Of a stretch of DNA of 64,000 nt, positions 28,258 to 36,929 are shown piece by piece. Source of the DNA: Corynebacterium sp. BD556 (lineage in GTDB: Bacteria > Actinomycetota > Actinomycetes > Mycobacteriales > Mycobacteriaceae). The DNA is taken from assembly GCF_038452275.1 (NCBI RefSeq), contig NZ_CP141643.1, forward strand, positions 496,001-560,000, read 5' to 3'. The translations under genes and the position numbers were made by a program. Each line of letters opens with the position of its first letter. The first letter of the stretch is position 1. The notes below the pieces were generated by a model. The model had not been told where the DNA came from and searched no databases. It saw only the letters and a program-made list of their open reading frames with translations.

Positions 28258-29268
28258 GTCGCTTCGGTAGCGCTGCAGCCCGCCGCGCAGGCTGGCGAGG
28301 CCGCGCACGCCGCGCGCCTCGAGCGCGGCGACGGCCTGCGCCGAACGCGCCCCGCGCGCGCAGACGACCACCGCGCCGTTCTCCGCCTCCGCTGGGGTGC
28401 GCCCGGCGAGAATCTCGTCGAGGGGGACGTTGACGGCGCCTTCGAGGTGGGAGCGGGCGAACTCCTCCGGGGTGCGCACGTCGATGACTGTGGCGCCGGG
28501 GGCGGGGGCGTCGACTTCGGCCGGGCCGTGGGGTGGGGCGTCGACAAGCACGCGGCGCGTGACTTCGGCGTCGGCGAGGACGGGGACGAACTCCCAGTTC
28601 ATGGTGAGCGAATCGAGGTAGGCAAGGCGACCGAAAAGCGGCTCGCCGAGGCCCGTGATGATTTTGACGGCCTCCATCGCCATTGCGGAGCCGACCATGC
28701 CGACCAGCGGGCCGAGCACCCCGGCCTGGGCGCAGGAGGGCACGCTGCCCGGCGGGGGCGGGGCGGGAAAGAGGTCCTCGTAGACCGGGCCGCGGCCGGC
28801 CCAGAAAACGGAGAGCTGCGCCTCGTGGCCGAGGATCGAGGCCCAGACGTGCGGGATGTCCAGGCGCGCGGCGGCGTGGCTAGCTACGTGGCGGGCGTCG
28901 AAATTGTCGGAACCGTCGAGCACCACGTCCGCGCCGCGGAGCAGATCGAGCGCGTTTTCCCAGGTGAGGCGCTGCGCAACAGCGTTGACGCGAACCTGCG
29001 GGTTGAGCTGCGTCATCCGTTGCTTTGCTGAGCCCGCCTTGGATTTTCCAAGCGTGGACGTGGAGTGGATGACCTGGCGGTGCAGGTTTGTCACATCGAC
29101 GGTGTCGTCGTCGATGACGGTGATGGTGCCGACGCCCGCGGCGGCGAGGTAGAGCAGGGCAGGCGAACCCAGACCCCCGGCCCCGAGCACCGCCACATGC
29201 GCCGCGGCCAGCTTTTCCTGTGCGGCGGGGCCGATGAGCGCGACCTGGCGCTCGTAGCGGCTACTCAA
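28243..29268 (-). CDS. moeB: MoeB/ThiF-type adenylyltransferase with C-terminal rhodanese domain
   Basis: A 341-residue E1-like enzyme that adenylates the C-terminal glycine of MoaD; its rhodanese domain could supply the sulfur. [21 protein letters not shown] binds ATP, and [15 protein letters not shown] and [11 protein letters not shown] are family motifs. The rhodanese part (about 245-335) has the active-site loop CARGARS. The CxxC zinc pairs of E. coli MoeB are not seen. The TTG at 29268 overlaps the moaE stop; the longer frame upstream is shadow sequence within moaE. Confidence 0.88.
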   Translation of the reverse strand: MSSRYERQVALIGPAAQEKLAAAHVAVLGAGGLGSPALLYLAAAGVGTITVIDDDTVDVTNLHRQVIHSTSTLGKSKAGSAKQRMTQLNPQVRVNAVAQRLTWENALDLLRGADVVLDGSDNFDARHVASHAAARLDIPHVWASILGHEAQLSVFWAGRGPVYEDLFPAPPPPGSVPSCAQAGVLGPLVGMVGSAMAMEAVKIITGLGEPLFGRLAYLDSLTMNWEFVPVLADAEVTRRVLVDAPPHGPAEVDAPAPGATVIDVRTPEEFARSHLEGAVNVPLDEILAGRTPAEAENGAVVVCARGARSAQAVAALEARGVRGLASLRGGLQRYRSDSAPG

Positions 29269-29725
29269 TGCCCACCCACTGCGTGGTGCCGTCCGCGAGG
29301 TTCTGCTCCTTCCAGATGGGCACCTCGGCCTTGACGCGGTCGGCGATTTCCGCGCACGCCGTGAACGCTTCACGACGGTGCGCCCCGGCCACCAACACCA
29401 CAAACGCCATCTCACCGATCGGCACTAGCCCGGTGCGGTGGGCGGCGAAAACGCGCACGGGGTGGGCACCCGCGACCTCGCCCGCGACGCGCTCGAGCTC
29501 GGCGGCAGCGCTCGGGTGGGCCTCGTAGCTTAAGGCGGCGACTACCGCGCCGCCGTCGTGGTTGCGCACCACCCCCTCGAAGCGCACGAGGGCGCCCATC
29601 GCCTCGGTCATGGTGGCGGCCGCGGCGGCGTCGAGAAGCTGCTCAAGGGGCTGCTCCGTGATGGCTGTTCCCGTGACCTGCGAGGTTTGGGCGGCGACAA
29701 AGTCGGGGTCGTTAGGTGTGGTCAC
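29261..29725 (-). CDS. moaE: Molybdopterin synthase catalytic subunit
   Basis: A 154-residue large subunit of molybdopterin synthase, which converts cPMP to molybdopterin using thiocarboxylated MoaD. GALVRFEGVVRNHDGG, LSYEAHPSA, VFAAHRTG, and the C-terminal VPIWKEQNLADGTTQWV hold the catalytic lysines. GTG 29725 is preferred because GGAGG is six bases before it; the gene overlaps the moaB stop by 14 bases. Confidence 0.93.
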   Translation of the reverse strand: MTTPNDPDFVAAQTSQVTGTAITEQPLEQLLDAAAAATMTEAMGALVRFEGVVRNHDGGAVVAALSYEAHPSAAAELERVAGEVAGAHPVRVFAAHRTGLVPIGEMAFVVLVAGAHRREAFTACAEIADRVKAEVPIWKEQNLADGTTQWVGIE

Positions 29726-30185
29726 GGCTGCCCTCCGTGAGCTCAAGGATGTGGTCGATAAGCGGGTCGAGCACCGCGCAGCCGTCCTTGACGCCGCCGC
29801 GGGAGCCGGGCAGCGTCATCACGAAGGTGCGCCCGGTGATACCCGCGACCGCGCGGGAGAGCACGGCGGTCGGGGTGGTCTCCAGGCCCCTCGCCCAGAA
29901 GGCGGAGACGATGCCGGGCAACTGCTTGTCCAGCAGTGGCTCGACAATCTCGACGGTGAGGTCGTCTGCCGTGATGCCCGTGCCCCCGGAGGTCAGCAGG
30001 ACCGCAGGCTGCGCGGCCAAGGCCTCGTGTACGGCCTGGGCGATGCCCGCGTCGGGCACGATCACCGCGTCCGGGGTGTCAAATCCCCGGGAGCGCAGGA
30101 ACTCGACGGCGTACGCGCCCGAGGTGTCCTCGTAGGTGCCCGCGGCGGCGCGGGTGGAGGCGACGATCACTGAAGCTTTTCGCAT
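29712..30185 (-). CDS. Molybdopterin adenylyltransferase (MoaB/Mog family)
   Basis: A 157-residue MoCF-domain protein that adenylates molybdopterin before molybdate insertion. TSGGTGITADDLT (about 70-82) and the TLPGSRGGVKDG segment (about 126-137) are the characteristic substrate-binding loops. ATG 30185 opens the domain (MRKASVIVAST); no strong Shine-Dalgarno is seen. It lies between moeA and moaE in one operon. Confidence 0.9.
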   Translation of the reverse strand: MRKASVIVASTRAAAGTYEDTSGAYAVEFLRSRGFDTPDAVIVPDAGIAQAVHEALAAQPAVLLTSGGTGITADDLTVEIVEPLLDKQLPGIVSAFWARGLETTPTAVLSRAVAGITGRTFVMTLPGSRGGVKDGCAVLDPLIDHILELTEGSRDHT

Positions 30186-30198
30186 AGCGGTGACCACT

Positions 30199-31368
30199 CT
30201 ACAGCGGGTAGACGCGCGCGAGGTCCCCGGCTGACAGCGTCGCACCCGCGGGCACCCGGATCAGGCACTGCGCCGGCGCCGCCTGGGCCAGCAGGTGGGA
30301 CCCGGCTCCGCCGACGGGGGTGGCGCGGCCGTTGTCGAAGCGGCCCCTGAAAAACTGCGCGCGCCCCTCGATGCCGGTGACGGACTCAGCGAGCGGCACG
30401 AGGACAGGCTCGGGGGCATGGCCGAGCACGGGCGCGACATAGAGACGGAAGCTGACCAGCGTGGACACCGGGTTGCCGGGCAGGCTGATCACGGGCACGC
30501 CGCGGAAGGTGGACAGCCCCTGCGGCCCGCCGGGCTGCTGGTCCACGTGGCCGTACCAGCCGTCGGTGAACACCTGGCGTACCACCTCGAACTTCCCGTG
30601 GCTGATGCCGCCCGAGGTGACCACGGCGTCCGGGGCGAAGCGCTCAACCGCCTCCTCCACGGCACGGTTGAGCGCCGCCGGGTCGTCGTCGGTGCTGATT
30701 CGTCCCGCCACCGCGATGCCGTGGCGCTGGGCGAGCAGCTCGATGAGCGGACCGTTGGTGTCGCGCACGGACGCCGCGCCCACCCTTGACCCCGGCGCGC
30801 CGACCTCCGCGCCGCCGGTGATGATGAGGATGCGCGCCTGGCGGACCACCTCGACGGCCTCGATGCCCTGGGCGACGAGCGCCCCGTAGAGCGCCGCGGT
30901 GACCTCGGCGCCGGCGCGAGCGAGCACCTCGCCCGCACCGATGTCCGAGCCCGCCCGGCGGCAGAACTGGCCCGCCGACGCCTGCGGCAGCCCGACCTGC
31001 TCGCCCTCGGCCACGAACTCGGCGGGAGAGCAGCGCTCGACGGGAACCACGGCGAGCGTACCCGCGGGCAGCCGCGCGCCTGTCATGATCGGGGCGGCGA
31101 GCGCGCCCAAGCCAACGGGGTAGAGGGAGGCAGGGTCGGTGCCCGCCGGGATGGTGGGGCCGGACGTCGCTAAGCGGGGCTCGAGCGAGGCGACCGCGTA
31201 GCCGTCCATCTGCGAATTGTCGAAGCCGGGCTGATCCTCGCGCGCGTGAACATCGGCGGCGAGCCGCGCCCGCAGGCGCGCTGCCTCCGCTACATTCATC
31301 GGCGCGGCGGGGCGCAGCGGGAACAGAGCGCGGATGGCCGCAGCGTGCTGCTCGGGCGTTCTACTCAT
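30199..31368 (-). CDS. moeA: Molybdopterin molybdenumtransferase MoeA (copy 1)
   Basis: A 389-residue enzyme inserting molybdate into adenylated molybdopterin. FDNSQMDGYAV (about 49-59), VTSGGISHGKFEVV and SLPGNPVSTLVSF are the conserved motifs, and the C-terminal domain IV follows. It heads the minus-strand unit moeA-moaB-moaE-moeB and diverges from moaD. A second, less GC-rich moeA lies at 35688-36926. The two differ clearly in sequence, so this is not a recent tandem duplication. Confidence 0.93.
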   Translation of the reverse strand: MSRTPEQHAAAIRALFPLRPAAPMNVAEAARLRARLAADVHAREDQPGFDNSQMDGYAVASLEPRLATSGPTIPAGTDPASLYPVGLGALAAPIMTGARLPAGTLAVVPVERCSPAEFVAEGEQVGLPQASAGQFCRRAGSDIGAGEVLARAGAEVTAALYGALVAQGIEAVEVVRQARILIITGGAEVGAPGSRVGAASVRDTNGPLIELLAQRHGIAVAGRISTDDDPAALNRAVEEAVERFAPDAVVTSGGISHGKFEVVRQVFTDGWYGHVDQQPGGPQGLSTFRGVPVISLPGNPVSTLVSFRLYVAPVLGHAPEPVLVPLAESVTGIEGRAQFFRGRFDNGRATPVGGAGSHLLAQAAPAQCLIRVPAGATLSAGDLARVYPL

Positions 31369-31392
31369 GGCTTAAGCGTAAACATGCTGCCC

Positions 31393-31398
31393 TAGGAT
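31393..31398 (+). promoter_or_regulatory. -10 box for leaderless moaD transcript
   Basis: TAGGAT ends six bases before the moaD ATG, with no Shine-Dalgarno between, so transcription should start at the ATG. The same TAGGATGGG string occurs before atpI. Confidence 0.5.
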
Positions 31399-31404
31399 GG
31401 GCCC

Positions 31405-31659
31405 ATGCGTATCCACTACTTCGCCGCCGCCCGCGCCGCCGCCGGGGTCCGCGAGGAGGAGGTCGGGCAGTTCCCCACCCTCGGGCACCTGCTTGACGAC
31501 GCCACCTCCCGCCACACCGGCACCACCGATTCGGGCCTGAGCCTGGCGGATATTGTGCAGCGCTGCACTTTCCTCGTCGACGGCGCCCGCGCCGGGCGGG
31601 ACCGGTCGCTGGAGGGCGCCACGCGAGTCGATGTGCTGCCACCGTTTGCGGGGGGTTAG
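31405..31659 (+). CDS. moaD: Molybdopterin synthase sulfur-carrier subunit
   Basis: An 84-residue ubiquitin-like protein ending in the required Gly-Gly (PPFAGG), which is adenylated by MoeB and thiocarboxylated. MRIHYFAAARAAAGV is the typical start. It is the only Moco gene here on the plus strand, divergent from moeA and convergent with modBC. Confidence 0.9.
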   Translation: MRIHYFAAARAAAGVREEEVGQFPTLGHLLDDATSRHTGTTDSGLSLADIVQRCTFLVDGARAGRDRSLEGATRVDVLPPFAGG

Positions 31660-31747
31660 GTGGGAGAAGCAAACGAGGTAGACCCGCGCGTTGACATGCG
31701 GCTTCTTCCTGGGGCAGCGCGATTCGCGCGGTGAAAAACTCAAGGCT

Positions 31748-31784
31748 AAGAATCCCCCGATTCGGCCTCCGCGGGCGGATTCTT
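31748..31784. terminator. Weak hairpin between convergent moaD and modBC
   Basis: AAGAATCC (31748-31755) pairs with GGATTCTT (31777-31784), followed by a C/T-rich run. It could terminate moaD. The stem is only eight pairs and the loop is long. The rest of 31660-31933 shows no recognisable gene. Confidence 0.35.
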
Positions 31785-31933
31785 CCCCTTTGATTCCATG
31801 TCCTGTGCACGCCAGATGTGCAGGAAGTGGCGTAAGCGTGTTCTGTTGATGCGCTGGCGTCAAACGTGTGAACTGTCCTAGATTCCTTCTTCCACGGAAG
31901 CGCAACGATACATGGGTTGGTCCGGCACCGACC

Positions 31934-33826
31934 TCAACGCCGGAGCGTGCGAACAGGGAAAATCAGGACCGCGGCGGCTGGCACGTGGACGCCGACCCAC
32001 GCCCCCGGTTCGAGCGCGTGAGCTTCGTTACGCCCTGTGGGGCACACGAGAACTCCGTCTCCGGCGTCGAGTTCGACGTCCACTCCGCCCGAGGCCGTCG
32101 GGGTCAGAGAGACCACCCGTGCCCGCAAATCGCTGCTGGCCGGGTCCGTCAGGCGCACGTCGGTAGGGGAGAAGACGGCCACCACCGCCCCGCCGTCTTC
32201 GCTAACTGGCGCGGCCGTCGCCCGCAGGGGGCCACACGGCGTGTGCGCGACGACCGGCTGTCCGGGACCGGCACCGCTTATCAGGGTGACGGGCAGGAGG
32301 TTGCGCCCAGCCAGGCGCGCGGAAAACGCGGTGCTCGGGGCGCGCAGCTCCTCGTCCGTGGGTCGCAGCGCAACGACGTCTCCCCGCTCCATCACCGCGG
32401 TGTGCTGGGAAAGCGCGGCGATGTCGAGGGGGTTGTGCGTGACCACGATGGCGGTGCGGCCGGAAGCGGTTGCGCGCAGGATGTGGTGCCAGCGGCGGGC
32501 GGAGTGGACGTCGATGGCGGCGAGGGGCTCGTCGAGAAGCAGGACGCGGGGGCGCGCAGCTAGTGCCCGGACGAGGGCCACCTGGGCAGCCTGGCCGCCA
32601 GAAAGGGCGCGCACGGGGACGTCGGCAAGCTCGGCAAGCCCGGCGGCGTCAAGCAGCGAACGCGCCGCGCTTACCTCGCCGATCACCATCGCCACCGCCT
32701 TCAGCGGGGTGGAGGTGGGCGGCAGTCCGGGGGTTTGGGTGAGCATGACCACCCCGCGCCGGTGGGCGGGCAGGCCGTCGACGCGGCGCCCAGCGATGTG
32801 GACCTCCGGGCCCGTGAGCCGCCCGGCGATCTGGCCCAGCAAGGTTGTCTTGCCCGAGCCGTTCGGGCCGATTAGCGCCGTGGTCGTCCCGGCCGGGAAG
32901 GTGGCGCCGCCGACCGAGACCTCCGGCCCGTCGCCCGCAGGGCGGCAAAGGGGCTCCAGTGCGGCGGCGTCGATCGAGCCCGTCACTCGCGGGCGCGGCG
33001 CAGGCCCGCGGCCCGACAGAGCAGACGGAACGAGGGCGAGGGCGAGCGTGGCAACCGCCAGGCCTGTCAGCACCGCGGCCAGCGCGTATGCGAGCGGCTG
33101 GTCGATCTCTCGGGCGATGTAGATACCCAGCGGCATCGTGCGCGTCACCCCCGGCAGGGAGCCGGCGAAGGTCAGCGTGGTACCGAACTCGCCCAGCGAG
33201 CGCGCGCACGCCAGCCCCGCGGCGGAGACGAGCGCCGGGGCGACGGCGGGCAGGATGATGCGCAGCATCGCCCGGGACGGGGAGATGCCCACCCCGGCGG
33301 CGGAATCGAGGACCTCACCGTCGAGCTGGCGCAGCGCGGAGTCAAGGGTGATCACCACGAAAGGCAGCGCCACGAAGACGTGCGAGGCCACCACCCCGGA
33401 AAACGCGAAGGCGAACTGGACCCCGAGCAGGTCAAGGACTGGGGCGGCGAGGCCGCGGCGCCCAATGAGGGCTGTCAGCGCCAGGCCCGCGACCACCGGG
33501 GGCAGGGCGAGCGGGACCAGGACGAGCAGGCGCGCAACCTGCGCCCCGCGGCGCAGGTTGCGCATCCACAGAGCCAGCGGCGTGCCGATGAGCACTGTGA
33601 TCAAGCAGGAAAGCAAAGAGGAGGCCACGGTAACGCGCAAAAGTTGTGCCGTCTCCTCCGCGGCGAGGACGGTGCCGATCCGGCCCCACGGCACCCGCGT
33701 GCCCAGTGCGGCAACCGGTGCGAGGATGGTGGCCAGGGCAACCACACCCAGCACGCGCACGGCCGCGGGGGTGGGGCGCGGGGCCGGGTACGGCGGTCTT
33801 GCGGTTGCCTGGGGCGGGCCGGTCAC
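31934..33826 (-). CDS. Fused molybdate ABC transporter permease-ATPase (ModB-ModC)
   Basis: A 630-residue fusion. Residues 25-270 are a ModB-like permease with about six membrane helices and the EAA-type loop DGEVLDSAAGVGISPSRAMLRIILP. From about 310 an ABC ATPase follows: Walker A IGPNGSGKTTLL, signature ALSGGQAAQVAL, Walker B RVLLLDEPLAAID. The last 130 residues resemble MopI/TOBE oxyanion-binding modules. It imports molybdate (or tungstate) delivered by ModA. The fused layout replaces separate modB and modC; the reading frame is continuous without a stop. Confidence 0.9.
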   Translation of the reverse strand: MTGPPQATARPPYPAPRPTPAAVRVLGVVALATILAPVAALGTRVPWGRIGTVLAAEETAQLLRVTVASSLLSCLITVLIGTPLALWMRNLRRGAQVARLLVLVPLALPPVVAGLALTALIGRRGLAAPVLDLLGVQFAFAFSGVVASHVFVALPFVVITLDSALRQLDGEVLDSAAGVGISPSRAMLRIILPAVAPALVSAAGLACARSLGEFGTTLTFAGSLPGVTRTMPLGIYIAREIDQPLAYALAAVLTGLAVATLALALVPSALSGRGPAPRPRVTGSIDAAALEPLCRPAGDGPEVSVGGATFPAGTTTALIGPNGSGKTTLLGQIAGRLTGPEVHIAGRRVDGLPAHRRGVVMLTQTPGLPPTSTPLKAVAMVIGEVSAARSLLDAAGLAELADVPVRALSGGQAAQVALVRALAARPRVLLLDEPLAAIDVHSARRWHHILRATASGRTAIVVTHNPLDIAALSQHTAVMERGDVVALRPTDEELRAPSTAFSARLAGRNLLPVTLISGAGPGQPVVAHTPCGPLRATAAPVSEDGGAVVAVFSPTDVRLTDPASSDLRARVVSLTPTASGGVDVELDAGDGVLVCPTGRNEAHALEPGAWVGVHVPAAAVLIFPVRTLRR

Positions 33827-33832
33827 TGGTGC

Positions 33833-34579
33833 CTACTCCGCCGGGGTGAAGCCGTGGCGGGCCCAGACCTTTGCCATCTCCTCGCCGCTGAGCGTATCCA
33901 GCAGCCGCTCGGCCTCGTCTCGTTGTTGCGTACCTGTGGTCACGGCGGCGACCAGCGAGTTCGGGTATTCCTCGGCGTGGGGGATTTCGATGACCTCGAC
34001 GGCGTCGCCTGCGGCCGCGGCGTCGGTGCGGTAGACGAAGCCTGCGTCTGCCTCCCCCGAAACGACCTTGCCCAGCGTGTCCGCCACGTTGTGCTCGAGC
34101 GACACTGGGGCCAGGGCCAGCCCGTTGGCCTCCGCGAGCTGGCCGGTCACCGCGCCGCAGGGCACCTGGGCATCGCAGGTGACTAGGTGGACGTCCTCGC
34201 GCTGCACGTCCTCGACCCGGGTGATGCCGGCGGGGTTGCCCCGGGGCACGACGAGAACCATCGAGTTGGTGGCCAGCACGCGGGGATTGTCGGCCACGCC
34301 GTCGGCGACGGCGGTGTCCATGGTTTTCTGGTCGGCGGTGATGAGGAGATCGCCGGGGGAGCCGTCGCGAAGCTGCTGGACCAGGTCGGAGGAGCCCGCG
34401 TTGACGAAGGTCAGTGTGTTGGGGGAGAGGCGCTGGATGTCCTCGTTGAGCACGCGTGTCGACGCCGCCCCGAGGACCACCAGCCCGTCGGGCTCGCCCT
34501 GCCCGGTCGGGCCGGACGGTGAGCAGCCGGCAAGCGCGGCGGCGGCGAGCAGCGCGGCGGCAGCACGGATCACACGCAT
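33833..34579 (-). CDS. modA: Molybdate ABC transporter substrate-binding lipoprotein
   Basis: A 248-residue lipoprotein; lipobox LAAAALAGC places the lipidated Cys near 18. GLVVLGAASTRVLNEDI, NAGSSDLVQQLRDGSPGDLLITADQ and the C-terminal VAAVTTGTQQRDEAERLLDTL fit ModA. It captures molybdate outside and hands it to the fused permease seven bases downstream. Confidence 0.92.
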   Translation of the reverse strand: MRVIRAAAALLAAAALAGCSPSGPTGQGEPDGLVVLGAASTRVLNEDIQRLSPNTLTFVNAGSSDLVQQLRDGSPGDLLITADQKTMDTAVADGVADNPRVLATNSMVLVVPRGNPAGITRVEDVQREDVHLVTCDAQVPCGAVTGQLAEANGLALAPVSLEHNVADTLGKVVSGEADAGFVYRTDAAAAGDAVEVIEIPHAEEYPNSLVAAVTTGTQQRDEAERLLDTLSGEEMAKVWARHGFTPAE

Positions 34580-34642
34580 GGTTTCCTCCTGTGGGTCGGT
34601 TCTGTGGTGAACGTTACCTGGTGCAGACGGCGGTCACGGCTT

Positions 34643-35209
34643 TCAGTCCCCGAGGTCGACCTCACCGAGTTCCAACAGATCGTCGGGGGTGTCGAAGTCG
34701 CGCTCCCGGCCGTCGCCGTCGACGAGCGCGACGCAGCCCGCGGCGCGCAGCAGCTTCATTGCCGGCGCGTTGCGCGCGCTGACGGACTCCAGCGCGACGA
34801 GCAGGCTGCTGCGCCGCCACAGGGCACACAGTGGCTGCACGGTGCCGTCGGCGGAGACGATCGCGGCGCAGTCGCGGCAGCCCAGGGCCGCAGATAGCGC
34901 GGGAAGCAGGCCGGGCGAGTGCGGGGCGTCCACCGCCACGACGGCCACAAACGGGGTGTCCAGGGCGCGCGCCCCGGCCGCGATGCCCGCCACCGGGCCG
35001 CCGTAGGGCGGGTCCTCGCTGACCGTCGGCACCCCCAGGTCCTCCGGGGAGACGACGATGACGGGGTGAGCGGCGGGGAGGGCGTCGAGAAGCTTGTCGA
35101 CGAGCCGCCTGCCCCCCACCCTGACCTGGGCCTTGTCCGTGCCCATGCGCGTCGAGCGGCCCCCGGCGAGGACGATCACCCCGATCTCTGCGGGGCTAGG
35201 GCAGCTCAC
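34643..35209 (-). CDS. mobA: Molybdenum cofactor guanylyltransferase MobA-like
   Basis: A 188-residue nucleotidyltransferase. The signature VLAGGRSTRMGTDKA, EDPPYGGPVAGI and VVAVDAPHSPGLL (in place of the usual D-x-P) are typical. It should add GMP (or CMP) to Moco. GTG 35209 lies within the end of moaC, giving translational coupling; the extra upstream residues in the frame are shadow. Confidence 0.85.
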   Translation of the reverse strand: MSCPSPAEIGVIVLAGGRSTRMGTDKAQVRVGGRRLVDKLLDALPAAHPVIVVSPEDLGVPTVSEDPPYGGPVAGIAAGARALDTPFVAVVAVDAPHSPGLLPALSAALGCRDCAAIVSADGTVQPLCALWRRSSLLVALESVSARNAPAMKLLRAAGCVALVDGDGRERDFDTPDDLLELGEVDLGD

Positions 35210-35669
35210 GCGACCAGTCCCCAGAGCGCCCACCCGATTTTGCGGTAATGCCCATCCTCCGAATGTAGGCGCTGCGGTCGACGCCTTTGACCATGTCCAC
35301 CACGCTCAGCGCGGCGACGCTGACGGCGGTAAGCGCCTCCATCTCCACACCAGTGCGATCCGCGGTACGCACAGTGGCTGAAATGAAAAGGTGGTCCTCG
35401 CGCAACTCCAGGTCAACCGAGCACCCATGGACGCCGATCGTGTGTGCCAAAGGCAACAGCTCCGGAACCCGCTTCGCTGCACTAATCCCCGCGACCCGGG
35501 CCACAGCGAAAACGTCGCCTTTGGGCACAGTGCCCTCACGAAGCGCCGAGATTACCTCAGGCGAACAGGCGACCTCGCCCTGGGCGCTAGCCTCACGCAC
35601 CGTCGGCTGCTTCGCTGTGACATCGACCATGTAGGCCTCGCCGGAGGAGTTCAGGTGGGTAAATTGCAT
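35196..35669 (-). CDS. moaC: Cyclic pyranopterin monophosphate synthase
   Basis: A 157-residue MoaC that, after MoaA, forms cPMP. MVDVTAKQPTVREASA, KGDVFAVARVAGISAAKRVPELLPLAHTI and GVEMEALTAVSVAALSVVDMVK (Lys active-site region) are intact. It overlaps the mobA start by 14 bases and lies 18 bases after moeA2. The sequence is less GC-rich than mobA. Confidence 0.95.
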   Translation of the reverse strand: MQFTHLNSSGEAYMVDVTAKQPTVREASAQGEVACSPEVISALREGTVPKGDVFAVARVAGISAAKRVPELLPLAHTIGVHGCSVDLELREDHLFISATVRTADRTGVEMEALTAVSVAALSVVDMVKGVDRSAYIRRMGITAKSGGRSGDWSRELP

Positions 35670-35687
35670 TGCGTTTCCTCTAAGTAT

Positions 35688-36926
35688 TCAACTACGGGTC
35701 AGGTAGACCTTAAGGCTTTCAGGCACCGCGTTGGAAGCCATCGCCTCCGGGTCTAAAACAACATAGCCATCTATATTGCCCAAAGCCCCGACATCGCTTG
35801 CCGAGTGCACATTGGCCGAAAAAGGGGTCGCGGTGGGTTGCTCTCCGGAAAAGTCCAAGCGCACGGGCACGACCCGAGGCACAGCGCTTCGCGAAGGCCG
35901 AAAACCCTCGCCGGTGCGCGCGGTGATCACGGGGAAAGGAGCCGATAGGCCCCGGAAAGAAGCGAGCAGGGGCACGATATAGAGGTGGAAAGACACGTAG
36001 GCGGCAACCGGGTTGCCCGGCAAACACACCACGGGAGTCCCACCCCACAGCGCCACTCCCTGCGGACCGCCGGGGCGCTGCGCCACCTCGCCGAACCAGG
36101 CGCCGTCAGTGGGCTCCAACACCTCGCGCACTACATCAAAAGCCCCGGCGCTGATACCGCCGGTAGTTAGGACCAGATCACACTCGCGCGCGGCGTGATC
36201 AAGAAGCGAAGCGAAAAAGGCAGGGTTATCGCCAGAGCGCAACCGCTCAACTGAAGCCGCACCGTTTTGTTCACAAAGCGCGGCAATCATCGGCTGATTC
36301 GAATCACTGAGCTGGCCTTCTGCCGGCACCAATGGCCAGGCCACCAACTCATCACCAGTGGAGACCACAGCCACTCGGGGCCGCGCCCACACATCAACAT
36401 GGCGCACACCAGCGGAGATCAAGGCGGCAAGCAGTCCCGCGTCGACAAGCGAGCCGGCTGGGGCAGCAACAGAACCGACAGCGAGGGAACTGCCCGCCTG
36501 GCGCACGTGGCTGCGCGCCGGGTCAACACGGATAATCCTCACCGTCGCTGGCAGCGGCTGCGGGCCGCGCGCAACATTGGTCTGCTCGACCGGCACCACC
36601 ACGATATCTTCGCCCTCAGGCACGGGCGCACCCGTCATCACCCGCACCGCAGCGCCGACAGGGCACGCGAGCGCAGCCGCACCCGCCGCAACATCACCGA
36701 CAACCGGAAAAGTCCACGGGCCGGGACCGACCAGCGACGCCGCATGCACCGCAAAGCCATCCATCGCAGAATTGGCAAAAGGCGGCACAGGCCGGGCAGT
36801 CACAGCATCGGCAGCAAGCACTAAGCCGCGAGCCGTTTCCACCGCCACCTTTTCAACTTCAACCCGGCGCGACGCGGCGAGTCCCTGCACCCTTTCAAGG
36901 TGTTGCCCGATGGTGGGCCGTGACAT
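35688..36926 (-). CDS. moeA: Molybdopterin molybdenumtransferase MoeA (copy 2)
   Basis: A 412-residue MoeA with FANSAMDGFAV, VLTTGGISAGAFDVV and CLPGNPVAAYVSF. It begins three bases after moaA and is followed by moaC, so it belongs to moaA-moeA-moaC-mobA. Codon use is less GC-extreme than copy 1 at 30199. One copy may act on a different cofactor form, or on tungsten; this is inference. Confidence 0.93.
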   Translation of the reverse strand: MSRPTIGQHLERVQGLAASRRVEVEKVAVETARGLVLAADAVTARPVPPFANSAMDGFAVHAASLVGPGPWTFPVVGDVAAGAAALACPVGAAVRVMTGAPVPEGEDIVVVPVEQTNVARGPQPLPATVRIIRVDPARSHVRQAGSSLAVGSVAAPAGSLVDAGLLAALISAGVRHVDVWARPRVAVVSTGDELVAWPLVPAEGQLSDSNQPMIAALCEQNGAASVERLRSGDNPAFFASLLDHAARECDLVLTTGGISAGAFDVVREVLEPTDGAWFGEVAQRPGGPQGVALWGGTPVVCLPGNPVAAYVSFHLYIVPLLASFRGLSAPFPVITARTGEGFRPSRSAVPRVVPVRLDFSGEQPTATPFSANVHSASDVGALGNIDGYVVLDPEAMASNAVPESLKVYLTRS

Positions 36927-36929
36927 CTT

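Noticed and set aside
31660-31933. Possible riboswitch near the molybdenum genes
   Set aside because: The region lies between convergent 3' ends, so a leader element there would control nothing; only a weak hairpin was seen.
33138-34034. A 298-codon plus-strand frame opposite modBC/modA
   Set aside because: Low-complexity Arg/Ala/Pro product in very GC-rich DNA, antisense to confident genes.
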